The notes under the pieces: model-generated | Told to the model about the DNA's origin: nothing | Seen by the model: the letters and a program-made list of their open reading frames with translations, nothing else | Databases searched by the model: none | Origin: Parachlorella kessleri | Lineage: Eukaryota; Chlorophyta; Trebouxiophyceae; Chlorellales; Chlorellaceae | NCBI GenBank assembly: GCA_001598975.1 | Contig: BBXU01002817.1 | Span: forward strand, 1-21,346 | Direction of reading: 5' to 3' | Length of the DNA: 21,346 bases | Made by a program: the position numbers and the translations under genes | In this document: one piece after another, positions 1 through 10,400 of the stretch | Position numbering within the stretch: position 1 is the first letter of the stretch | How the letters are laid out: the number at the start of each line of letters is the position of its first letter

Positions 1-2213
1 GGGGGGCGGCGGCGGCGGCTGTGATGCTGGGCTGCATGGAGGGCTGCTTGTGCGGGGCACTGGTCCAACCAGGCTTGGGAGGGCTGCAGCTTCAGCATAT
101 GCTCTCAACTGCCACCAACACAGGGCTGCTGCGCGTTTGATGAGCTGGTGCCTGCCTCCGGTGCAGGGGTGCGCGTCGGCAGGTGGCCGACAGTGAGGAG
201 CCTGAAGTGGCGTTGCAGCGGTGACAACGGTGGCACACCGTGGCAGCAGACAGGTCGCGACATCGATTCATGTGCTTGTCAACGATAGTAGAGCGGAGTT
301 GGGAGCCGCATAACTCAGCCCCCCAGTTCAACTGGGTCCTTATTGGTGTAATGTGTTGAGGGTGGCAGATAACTCGAACAGAAGAGAGAGGCTACTAGTT
401 TATGGTGGCGGGAAATGCGGACACTTTGCTTGAACAGCTAACCTGGGCCTGACAAGGGGCGTGCTAGTAAAGTTGTGGGTATTGGCAGGGTGACTTGGCT
501 GCCAGTCAGCCTGCCGGCCCAGCCCATGCAGTGTTGCATGCAGTGAGGACAGGACACGGATCCTGCCCCTGCCAACTGTCAGTGTTGCCCTACTTTCTTC
601 GCATGTCGCCGCGCTGTGCCGTGGTGCAAATCATCCCTGCTAGAAAAAGCCTTCCTTCTTTGTTGATGTGCCGCTGTGGCCCACTGTCCCTGGGTCTTGT
701 ATGTGCAAAAGGCACTCATGTTTATTCAGGCAAGGCTTCCGTCTGGCAACAAGGCCTGTGGCACACCGTGGCAAGGCATCAAGCTTACATCCGGACAGGC
801 AGATTGTTTGACCTACAACACACGGGGCAATGCAACAGGACCAGCATACACGGTCTACGACTACTCCAGCAGCGTTCAGCGGCAGGGTGACAGCTCAAGC
901 AAGCACTACGGAAGCACATAGATGTCCAGTCCTGTAATTGGGTTTTACGCAACAACATAAAATACCTCTGGCCCACAAGTATGGCCTGAAAAAATGGTGG
1001 CGGCACAAGGGAAAAGCAGGGTAAGGCATGCGGAAACAGCGCTAAATGTCAAACAAGCCCCTGCAGGGAGGCGGCGGGGCCAGGCCTGCGCAGACCACAA
1101 GCAGGCCATTACCCCGCAGCGGCTGCTGCCCTAGCAGCTAGCTGCCCCGCCGTCTGCCTGCAGCGGCAGCATGCACGTGGAGGAGGGAGAGCGCACAGCG
1201 GCGGCATAGCACACGAAGTTCGCAAAGTGATATGCAGGGGAGCGGTGCGCCTAATGTACAGAACAACCAAAGTCGAAGCCGAGCTACATACACACAATGA
1301 AGCGAGTTGGCAAACAAACCCTGCCAAGGCTTGCTGGGCCGCTGCCCCCGGGCAGGCAGGTGTACAGACGGGGGCGCGACACATAAGGAATTTGAAAGTC
1401 TCATCACCCCAAAACGAACTGGAAGTAGTCTTCTGGCCAACCCCTCGCAGTGCCAGCCCCAGGCTTGCCGGTCGCCCCCTAGGCCGCACTCCCCCTCACG
1501 CGGGGGCGCATCAACTAGACAAACAGACGGCGCAGTGCAGGGTGAGGCTCAGACGAGGATGCAAGAGAGAAGAAAGTCCGACTGACAGCTCGCCACGCCA
1601 AAGCAGGGTCATGGCTGATTCACCCACACCCACCCACCCAACCAAACAACCACCTGACGCCAACCGCAGGGCTGTAACTCTCTCCGTGCCGCGGGAAAAT
1701 GCAGGAGGGCCGCCGGCCAAAAGTCCAGCGCTGCAACAACATTGACAAAAGCCACGCGCACACAGTACACCACGGCCCACCAAAAACAAGGCCACCAACA
1801 AAATACTACCGCGGGCCGGCAGCATGTAACGACGACCTCCCTCTTCTCTGCAGTAGCAACAAAGGTATCCCGCGCTTCATGCGCCAGATGTCAGGCCAGC
1901 AGGGGGGCGCGCCCACCTGGCAGCCCACCCTCGACACACACACCCGGCTACATCACAGGCGGCTAGTGGCCAGCGGGGCCCCCTGCCGGCCTTCACGTTG
2001 GATGGTTGCTACATGGCCGCAGGTCTCGTGCGACCTTGGAAATAGTCTCCTCACCAAACCAAAAAAGAATTGCCCCCTCCCGGGGTGGTTGATGGTCACC
2101 GTCGGTCATGGTGTCAGGTGAGCAAGACCTGGGGCCGACCCAAGCCACCAGCGGCGGTGACGGCATTGCCGGTCAGAAAGAAGAGGGAGGGGCTTGAAGA
2201 TTCTAGGAAGACA
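1..2213. other. No recognisable gene; probable 3' flank of the ACT-repeat gene
   Basis: I see no exon with family resemblance on either strand. The open frames here (the longest about 170 codons, 1227-1745 on plus) have the composition of GC-rich noncoding DNA and no recognisable motif. The left edge begins with a GGC run (about 1-19). A TTACA at 785-789, read on minus as TGTAA, is the first algal-type polyadenylation signal after the stop of the minus-strand ACT gene, which would give that gene a 3' UTR of about 1.4 kb. A 16-bp sequence is repeated exactly at 230-245 and 758-773. The rest of the stretch is unassigned. Confidence 0.5.
785..789 (-). terminator. Candidate TGTAA polyadenylation signal of the ACT-repeat gene
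   Basis: TTACA on plus is TGTAA on minus, the chlorophycean poly(A) signal. It is the first one downstream of the stop codon at 2214, which implies an unusually long 3' UTR; an earlier variant signal could be the real one. Confidence 0.3.
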
Positions 2214-5200
2214 TCAGGTCGAACCACAAGAAGACCCGTGGGGAGAGCCGCCTGTAGTGCAGCAAACAATGACAGAGTCACTTTTCAAGCGCAAGCCAGG
2301 CAAGGCCGGCCGAGTGCTAGCTGGTGCCATGTGGACACTCAAACAGGACAAACACGTGCCACACAGCAGCAGTATGCCAAGGCCACCCCCAAGGTCCAAC
2401 CTCACACCCGCGTCCAAGCCCCGCACAACCAAGCAACCGTGCTCTCTAACAGGCAGCTGGCAGGGGCAGGGGGCGGCCCACTCACCCCAGGTGGAGTTCC
2501 ACTGGCGCTGCAGGAAAGAGAAGGAGAAGCGGTGCGAGCCGCCCAGGGCCTGCGCACTCTTGCTGGGGTCGCCGCCCGCCTCCACCAGCTTGCCGCCAAT
2601 CTCGCGGCACGCCGCTTCCACCTTGTACCTGCACGAGACACACAAGGGTTCCGGGTCGGACAAGCACACATGCAATCCACACAAGGGATCCGGGCCACCC
2701 CCCTTCCATGGCACACCCTAGCCCTGCTAGGCGCAGCATGGCTCACCACTCAGCCGGTCCCGCCTATCACAGCACTGCCCACAGGCAAGGTGATGGTGCA
2801 AGAGGTTCATCAGTGCCTGTCAGCGCACCTGTCTGGCGGGCCCCCCGCTGCGTCCATGACGTAGAAGGTGTGCCCGCTGGAGTTGCTGGTGGCGAAGGTC
2901 CGCACCTTGGCCCGAGTGATCGACAGGCCCGCCTGCAGGCAGCGGCACAACATGTACTGAAACCGCTGCGGGGACTGCAACGCAGGCAGGCCGCACTGTC
3001 AAGGGAATGCGTAGGCAGCCCGAAGCCATACAATCTACGCCGCTTGGAAACAGACCAACAGCGCACGGGCCGCTTATATTATATTACATTATATTAAAAC
3101 CCCTGCAAGCCCCTGGGACAAACCACCTGAGCAACGCCAGGATGCTGCAGCCAAACGCTCGCCAGATCACCAGATCCAACTAACTACCCACCCCACCAGC
3201 CACCACCCTGCCTCCCCTCCCTTAAGCCATACGCGCTTGCTGTAGCTCACGCACCTGCTGCAGCACCCGCGTGAGCGCCGCCAGGCAGCCAAAGCGGTCC
3301 AGCGAGTGCACGTGCACCTTGAGGCCCTTGGGGAAGCGGCGCTGAATGCTCGACTCCAGCATCGCCTTGAGCAGCTCGGCCGAGCGCTCGTTGAAGATGC
3401 AGTCCCCCGTGCGGGGCCTGCGGGTATAGCATTGCAGGGGGGGTAAGGACTTGAGACGCATTGTTGTCTTCCACGCCTACCCTGGCTGGCTTTGCTCGCG
3501 CAAACTTGTTGCCCCATCCATGCAGTGAACTACCAACCCGCGCAGGACCACTGCTGGCACCCATGGGCATTTCACTACCAGGCATGCAGCCCCGCGAAAG
3601 TCGTGCACAGCCATGGGTCAGCTGTGGCCCCAAACCCCTACCCACCCGCCCACCCACCTGATGTAGTACTCCTGCGAGGCGATGCCCTGGTCCGAGTCGA
3701 TTGTGGCATGGTAGATGTCAAACTGCATGTCCGCCAGGGTGCACACTGCAGAAGGGGCACACGAAAACAGATGGTGAAGAAGCGTTGCTCAGCCGTCACA
3801 ACAACGGTCAGCACTGCTATGCGAGTGTATGCTGCCAAGGCCAGGACAGACACGCATCTTACGGCACAACATTCAGTGCCCGCGCAAACCAAACAGGCTG
3901 ACGTTTCATCTGCACTCTCTCTGCACTGGAGCATGGAAGCCACCCAAGCTTCTCGTGGCCCACCAGGACCCACCTGTGTCAAACAGCAGCTTGGTACGGT
4001 CCTTGCACTTGATGTAGACAATCCAGTACTTGGAGTGGGAGCAGAAGGAGATGTCAATGTCCGGGCGGTCAAACTTGGGGCTCCGGAACGGGGACGCACC
4101 CGCCTGCGCGCCACACAACCACCGCTGCAGTTGGACAAGAGCTCCCAATACCCAAGACCAGGGGTACCACGCTCACGAGAAATCAGGTAAGGAGGCAAGC
4201 CCAGGCTTTCTACACCAGCCTTAACTACGGCAAACTGGGGCGCGTAGGCACCAGACTCGGCACACCACAAAATCCAGGAGCATTATCAAAGCTAGAGCAA
4301 GTGGGTTAGGCTGGCTGCTTCTCAGCAGGACAGCCGCCAGCGCCATTCCATCACACCTGGCCATTTTTTCCTGCCCCCGGGACTACACGTCACTGACCCT
4401 TGAAAGTGCCCCCCACCACCTCCCAGCGCCGCACCTTCAGGATGCCCTGCTCGCCATGCATCGAGTGCGCCGAGTCGGAGGGCGACGAGGCCGAACCCAC
4501 AGACTCCCGGCTGGGCGGCCGCGAGGTCCCCATAGCTGCCGCCGCCGCCGCGTGCTGCTTGGCTATCTGCAAGGCCTGCGCCAGCTGCGCCTGCCCCTCC
4601 TCGTCAAGCGTGGCGCAGCGGCGCACACCCTGCTCCCAAAGCGTGCGCTCCTCGCGCAGCATCAGCTTGTGCAGCCGCCGGTCGTGGTGGATCTCACCGC
4701 GCACCTGCGGCCAGCGGGCAGCCAGACAGGCCAAGTTGCATAAGCATGCCAGCGATTGCGACAGGAGCCGCCCATGCAGACTTGCCGGACGCGGCTGTAG
4801 GTGCGCCCCAACCACTCAACATTGCTGCTGGGGGAGGCTTGATTGGGGAACAACACAACAACACACGCACCTTCCTGCAACCGGCCTCATTGTACTCCTC
4901 AGCAAGCACAACTGCGTTTGCGGCAGGTGATGCCCTGCACCCTAACCAGTCGGCGGCTACAAGCAGCTGTGTGGCACCTAGCAGCCCGCCCCGCCCTGCG
5001 CCTCACGCCGCCCACCTTGCTGATGTCCACGATGACCTCGCCATCACCGGCCATGATGTCCGTGACCAGCTGCTTCAGGCGCTGCAGCTTGATGCCGTCG
5101 CTCACCGGCCGCCCCTTCTCGGTCACGCTCACAACAAACGCCACCCGGCCGCGGTAGGTCCACACCTGCGCAGGCACCACCACGCACCAGATCAGATACG

Positions 5201-6851
5201 CCCGCAGCTCGTCAGCAAGCCATCCGGACCACAAAACCTTGACCAGAAACCAGGGGCTACAGATGGGTAGGGCGCCAGCTCCAAGGCTCTAGGCTAATCC
5301 GTACCAGTCGAGCGACAGAGCGCCCTCAACTTCCGGCTTACTACTCACGGCTTACTACTCACCGCAGCCGACCGCACGTTGCAGCCGTTGTGTGTCAGGA
5401 GGTGGGTCACCTCCGCAAGCAGGCCGGCGCGGTCCTGCCCCGCCAAATCAAACACAGTGGACTCGATCCGCTCAATGTCGTCGCACTCATCTGCAGGGCA
5501 ACAATGCCTTGCAATTAAACATAATATCGCCGCAACATGGACGGGCAGGTGGAGAGCAAGGGAGGGCCGCCGTGCTTCAAGGGGCATCGGTATTTCCCCC
5601 AGCTGAAATGACTTCACCACATCTCAATCCCCAACCTGACTACATGCACGCACTACCATCAGTGCACTACGTCCACTACAATCATAGGATGTCTAACCTC
5701 CCTGGAGGCGACCGTAACCCAGGTTTACAAACCCACCACCTGCCACACCAGGCTTACCCCCATTCAATATCACGTCCTCTTCCTGTCGCATCCAGACATT
5801 CAGCATCTGCAGACACCACATCTCATGTCAAAAGGCCGGTGAACCTATTAGATAAACTTCACTGACTGCGGTGAATTTTGACCCGCAGCAGTCCGCCAGT
5901 TGGAAACACAGGCAACCCCAAGACATCTACTTAAAGAGTAGCCTGCCCCACCTGCTTGATGCTATGCAACTTCTTGGGATTCCGAACTTTATCCCCTGTA
6001 GACTCCGATAGCTTGAAAACTGCACAGCAGCATACCTAAAGCTGAGTAACCAGAGCGGTGGCGGTCATACCTACTCATATCGCCCCGCGCCGCCCCGCTG
6101 CAAGAACCGCCGCCTTCTGGGTCACAAAGAATTGAGTCTGTATGCAGGTACTCAACGTAACAGCAGGTACAGAACACCGCACAGGCAGATAAAGAACGGC
6201 TGCTGCCATCTCACCGTCAACAAACCAGCCCCCGTCAGAGCTGATGCGCGCGTGGTTTATCCGCAACCCCAGCTCCGTAAAGTGCTCCACGACCTGAAGC
6301 AGGCTGAAGCACAGCGGTCAGGCTTTGGTCTTTCTTGACAGGAGGGCCTTCCTTGGGTGCACCGGGTGGTGCAGCGTGACACACGCCCGCGGCGGGGAGC
6401 AGGCTTGCACGCCAACAAGGCACCCAGGGTTTGCACAACAGCCAGGCCAGCCAAATCAGCAAGGGGCCAACCACCCACATAGATAAGGCTCCCAGGGCGG
6501 TTTGCGGAGTCGATGGTCACCACCGTGCTCTTCTCATCTATCAGGTTGTCGATGTTTATCTCTGGGGGGTGCACCCGCAGCTCCAACGTGAGGTTATCCA
6601 GCAGCAGCTGCAGCAGCCAAGTCAGATCCCCTGTTTAACGCGCGGGGGCCAGGGCTCAAGGGGCTAGGGGAGACCCCTTTGCACCAGATGTCAGGCGCCC
6701 GCTGCGGACCGTCAACCGGCCCTGCGCTCACCCCATTAGCGTCCACCGCACAAGAACAGTTCACTTTCTCCAGCGACTGCCACTGCTCGAGCTCCAGCAG
6801 GCTGGCCTTGCTGCAGTCTCGGGCGCCCTTGGTGAACAACAGGGGATTCAT
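2214..6851 (-). CDS. Four-ACT-domain protein, plant ACR type (14 exons, 552 aa)
   Basis: Exons (minus, 5' to 3'): 6851-6732, 6607-6479, 6293-6215, 6019-5952, 5806-5758, 5490-5363, 5165-5016, 4704-4435, 4103-3974, 3745-3658, 3417-3255, 2932-2829, 2628-2486, 2251-2214. Phases join to 1659 nt. The ATG is the first after an in-frame TAG four codons upstream. ACT1 is about residues 67-140 (ISSDGGWFVDVF), ACT2 about 159-230 (GQDRAGLLAEVTHLL), ACT3 about 347-430 (KCKDRTKLLFDTVCTLADMQ), ACT4 about 436-505 (SLDRFGCLAALTRVLQQAG). The plant-like HDRRLHKLM motif opens the ACT2-ACT3 linker. In plants ACR proteins resemble the regulatory ACT domains of GlnD and are thought to sense amino acids; no catalytic domain is seen here. 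The linker (about 242-331) is long, with an alanine run and a Ser/Pro-rich stretch. The last two exons are the least certain. Role in this alga is inference. Confidence 0.9.
5334..5361 (-). repeat. 14-bp tandem duplication over a splice donor
   Basis: Two exact copies of CGGCTTACTACTCA on plus, 5334-5347 and 5348-5361. Read on minus, the duplication places two GTGAGTAGT donors 14 nt apart just after ACT-gene exon 6. The first (GT at 5362-5361) keeps the frame with exon 7; the second would shift it. Confidence 0.8.
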
Positions 6852-7479
6852 GGCGCCAGCCTAAGCCATACTGCACGGGGTTAGGGGTGGACTGTCTGTG
6901 GGCAAACCTGTCCCTTAGCAAGAGCTCCGACCCAGTTCCCGCGCTGAGCTCTCATGCGGCCCCTTTTTCATGCGGGCCCCGTCGTGCTGTACTTGAGCCT
7001 GGTTGACCTCATCCGAGAAGTGCTAGCCTTTGCACTGACCTACCTTTCTCGGTTGACGACACAGCTGGCTAGCCACAAGCTCGCTGGTGAGATTGTGCAT
7101 GCGCCGAGCTGTCCGAGAGTTGTGACCCTTGCTATTGCTCATGATTCGCTTGAACTCTGAACACTTGTCGCCTTGTTGGGGTGCGTGCCACGACGTTCTC
7201 CACTGCGAAGCGGCCCCAGGCCTGCCCTACCGCTACCGTCTCATGGAATGCGACATGCTCGCCTGTCTCTGAGCCGGGCAGGGACCCGATCTGTAGAAGT
7301 GTTAGTCCAACCTGGCAGATTTTGAGGCTGCCAACCCCTAGGGAGCTTGAGAAGAGATGAAGCACGGGCTGGCAAGCCTCCCTAGACAAGGTGTAGGTGT
7401 TCTACAACAAGCACCAGCAACACCAAGGCCCAAAGGTGGCAAAACGACTCCCGGTCTCCACCAGCAAACACCGAAGGAG
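6852..7479. other. Intergenic: 3' end of CYP71 and promoter of the ACT-repeat gene
   Basis: This 628-bp spacer lies between two minus-strand genes. No exon, RNA gene or repeat is recognised. No exact TGTAA on the minus strand is present, so the CYP71 transcript must use a variant poly(A) signal here or run on further. Confidence 0.5.
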
Positions 7480-10400
7480 CTATTCCACAGATGCTTTGGG
7501 CTCGATGTTAAGTATTTTGATATCCTCCAGTGGCTTGTCGTTCTTGGAGTTGGTCTTCACCTTCTCAATAGCCAGGACCACGTCCATGCCCTTCACCACG
7601 CGGCCAAACACCGTGTGCTTGCCATCCAGCCAGGGGCAGGGCACCGTGGTCAGGAAGAACTGCACAATAAACAGGGGGCAAGGGTAAAAGAGGCACGGCT
7701 GTGGCATGGGCCAGAGCTTGACTAGCAGTGAACATCAGATACGCGAGGCTGTGCCAAACTCAAGGGTTGCTGACACATCCACAGTTCAGGGGAATGGTAT
7801 TGGTGGCATAGCCCCATGCAACCACTGCACTGAGCTGCGTCATCAGCATGCCCAGCCCGCACTGCGTCGGCGAGTGCCCGGGCGCAGCCAGATTGCACAG
7901 AAACAGAGCCGCAGTCAAGGCAGGGGATGGCAACGTTCTACAAGCACAGTCTGTTAGTAGCTGTCTATCCTACCTGCCACCTTGACCAAGCAGTGCAAGC
8001 AGCATGCCTAGCAAGGACTGTGCTATCTGCCACCTTGACCAAGCAGCACAAGAAGCACTCCTAGCAGGGACTCAGCAGCCCGCCCTGCCCACCTGGCTGC
8101 CGTTGGTGTTGGGGCCCGCGTTGGCCATGGACAGCGTGAAGGGCCGGTCGTGGCGCAGGTTCTTGCGGATCTCGTCCTCAAACTCCCCGCCCCAGATGGA
8201 CTCGCCGCCGGTACCATCGCCTGCAGTGACACATGCAGTGAAGGCTTCAGAAGCCAGCTTGCACTGTGCACTGGTGTCGAGGCTAACGCTGCTCGCATGC
8301 CCACTAGATGGCGGCACGCTGATGATGACGTCTGCAGTGCGTGTGCTGGGGCAATGTCGTGACGCCCCAGGTAAGCATGCTTCTGATGCCCAATTGCCTG
8401 TAGTCTCCTGATGCGCCGCTCTTGGATGTGGTGCTACTCAGGGGTGGTTATTGTCCCACAACGCGGTCATGTTTCATGCCCATCACGGGGTAGAGATGAC
8501 GTGGGGGTTCACGTGCCCCCGGCGGCGCACCTAGCGGGTCGCCCGTTTGCAACATGAAGCCCTTGATTACTCTATGGAAGATCACGCCATCGTAGTAGCC
8601 ATTCTTGGCGTGGGTTGTGAAGTTCTCCACGGTCCGCGGGCACTGCACATGCAGGCATGACCCACAGACAGAAACTTGAGCCACTGCTGCACAGCCCCAG
8701 GATCCGTGCCAGGCCCTGGCTGGCAACACACCCGTGGCCATAGAGGGGCAGACAGGCCTTGGGCGGGGGCCCAACCTGGATCCAGTCGAGCGCCGTAGTA
8801 ACCACCCAGTCCCTGGCAAGAGCAGGATGCAATTATGTACTCCAGTTGCAACAGCACACACTGGCACACGCACCACGCAAGGCAGCAGGCCAGGGGGGTG
8901 ACAAACAACGTCGAACACTTTCAACAACAAAGCCCCTGGCACACTTTGCCCGTCGCATGCGCTGCATGGCACTGCATCAGCTCGCACACCACTGCCACTC
9001 ACATCGTCGGAGAACAGCTTGACCCAGATGTCCCCGCGGCTGGTGCGGATGATGGCCCCATGCGGCAGCTCCCCGCCGGCCCCTGCCGCCCCGCCCCCCA
9101 GCTGCAGCGCCTGTGCCCCCTCCTCCACCACCGGCCGCTCGTTGAACACGTCCCTGCAGGTGCAGGAGGTCGCTGCATGACAGTTATTGGGACTGCCTGG
9201 GAGGGCTGCACTTAATGAGCAAGAAGGCAACTATTAGGTCATGGCTGTCAGGCAGGGTCTGACAGCTGTTTGGCTGGGGCCTGCCTGCCCAATAGCGGAG
9301 ACCAAGCACAGGCTGCGCCAGCGCCGAATGATCCCGCATTCCAGGCAAGCACAGCAACCCTTATAACAAGACTGCATAGGGGCATCGAGAGTGGCAGCTG
9401 CGAACAGCGCTTGCGCGTCTCCCCCCCCCTCCACCCCCGACCACACACACACAGACACCAGCACACACACACACACCCCGCCTGACCGGCCCGACCTGGC
9501 CTGGGTGGCGTCATCCGTCTCCTGCGGCTCCCGCTGCGTGAACAGGTACAGCCGCTGCTTGCGGTACGCGCAGCACACCAGGGTGGGGTCCGGCTGCGGC
9601 AGCTTAGAGTCGGGCGCCACCGGCAGCTTCTTGCTCCGCCGGGGCACGCCCTGCAGGGAGGCCGCGCGAACGGGGGCCATATCAAGCACCCTTAACACAC
9701 ACACACACTCTTCAAAGAGGGGGAAGTTCAAGTCCACAAAACCAGCAGAGCAGCACCCTCTTCCACAAACACCACAGCATCGGCAAAGACCAGGTCCCAG
9801 GCGACATTGCCTGGCGGGAAGCAAGGGTGGAGCACCCTGCAAATCTGATTTCGCACCTGGTACAGCGCCAGCCGCAGGAAGCGCTCGCCGCTCTCCACCT
9901 TCCCAATGATCTTCACCACCTTGTTCGTCACCAGGTTGACCACCTGCAAGCCAGGATTCACTGCACAGGCCTCTACACCAGTTGAATAGATGTGTAAGGC
10001 AGGACAAGGCCTGAGCCACACTGCTGCCCTCTAAAGGGACTTCGTTGGCAGCACCAACCTGGTTGGGCACTAGGTGGCACGACCGTCTACAGCTGCAACC
10101 CTGGTGGCAGAGGCACTGGCAGGCTCTTAAGATTGGTGTTTAAGTTTGTGGCCAGCTGGTGCCAATTCTGGGCAGCTCATGTTACAAGCATGCCAGCCTC
10201 CCAACACCCTTCCACCCTTCGCCTCACCAACACTGCCATGACCGCGACTCCGTGGTCAGTTGCCTCTACACGGAGCCCGCACCCCATATCACCCTTCTGC
10301 TCCAACCCCTTCCACAAGAACAGAGAGCAGCTCCCGCCCCCCCCCACCTTAATGCCGACCAGCGTGGGGTAGAGCAGGAAGTTGCCGCTGTCGTCAAAGG

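Noticed and set aside
1227..1745. 172-codon open frame on plus
   Set aside because: No family resemblance and no splice or codon support; GC-rich DNA commonly gives such frames.
6114..6137. TQFFVTQK on minus as a missing ACT1 micro-exon
   Set aside because: Its phase does not join its neighbours. Starting exon 4 at 6019 instead (CAG before TTTTCAAG) gives GWFVDVFKLSESTGDKV and completes ACT1 without it.
9234..10070. 278-codon open frame on minus
   Set aside because: It runs through CYP71 exons and introns in a mixed frame; the family match is confined to the spliced exons 9943-9857 and 9650-9496.
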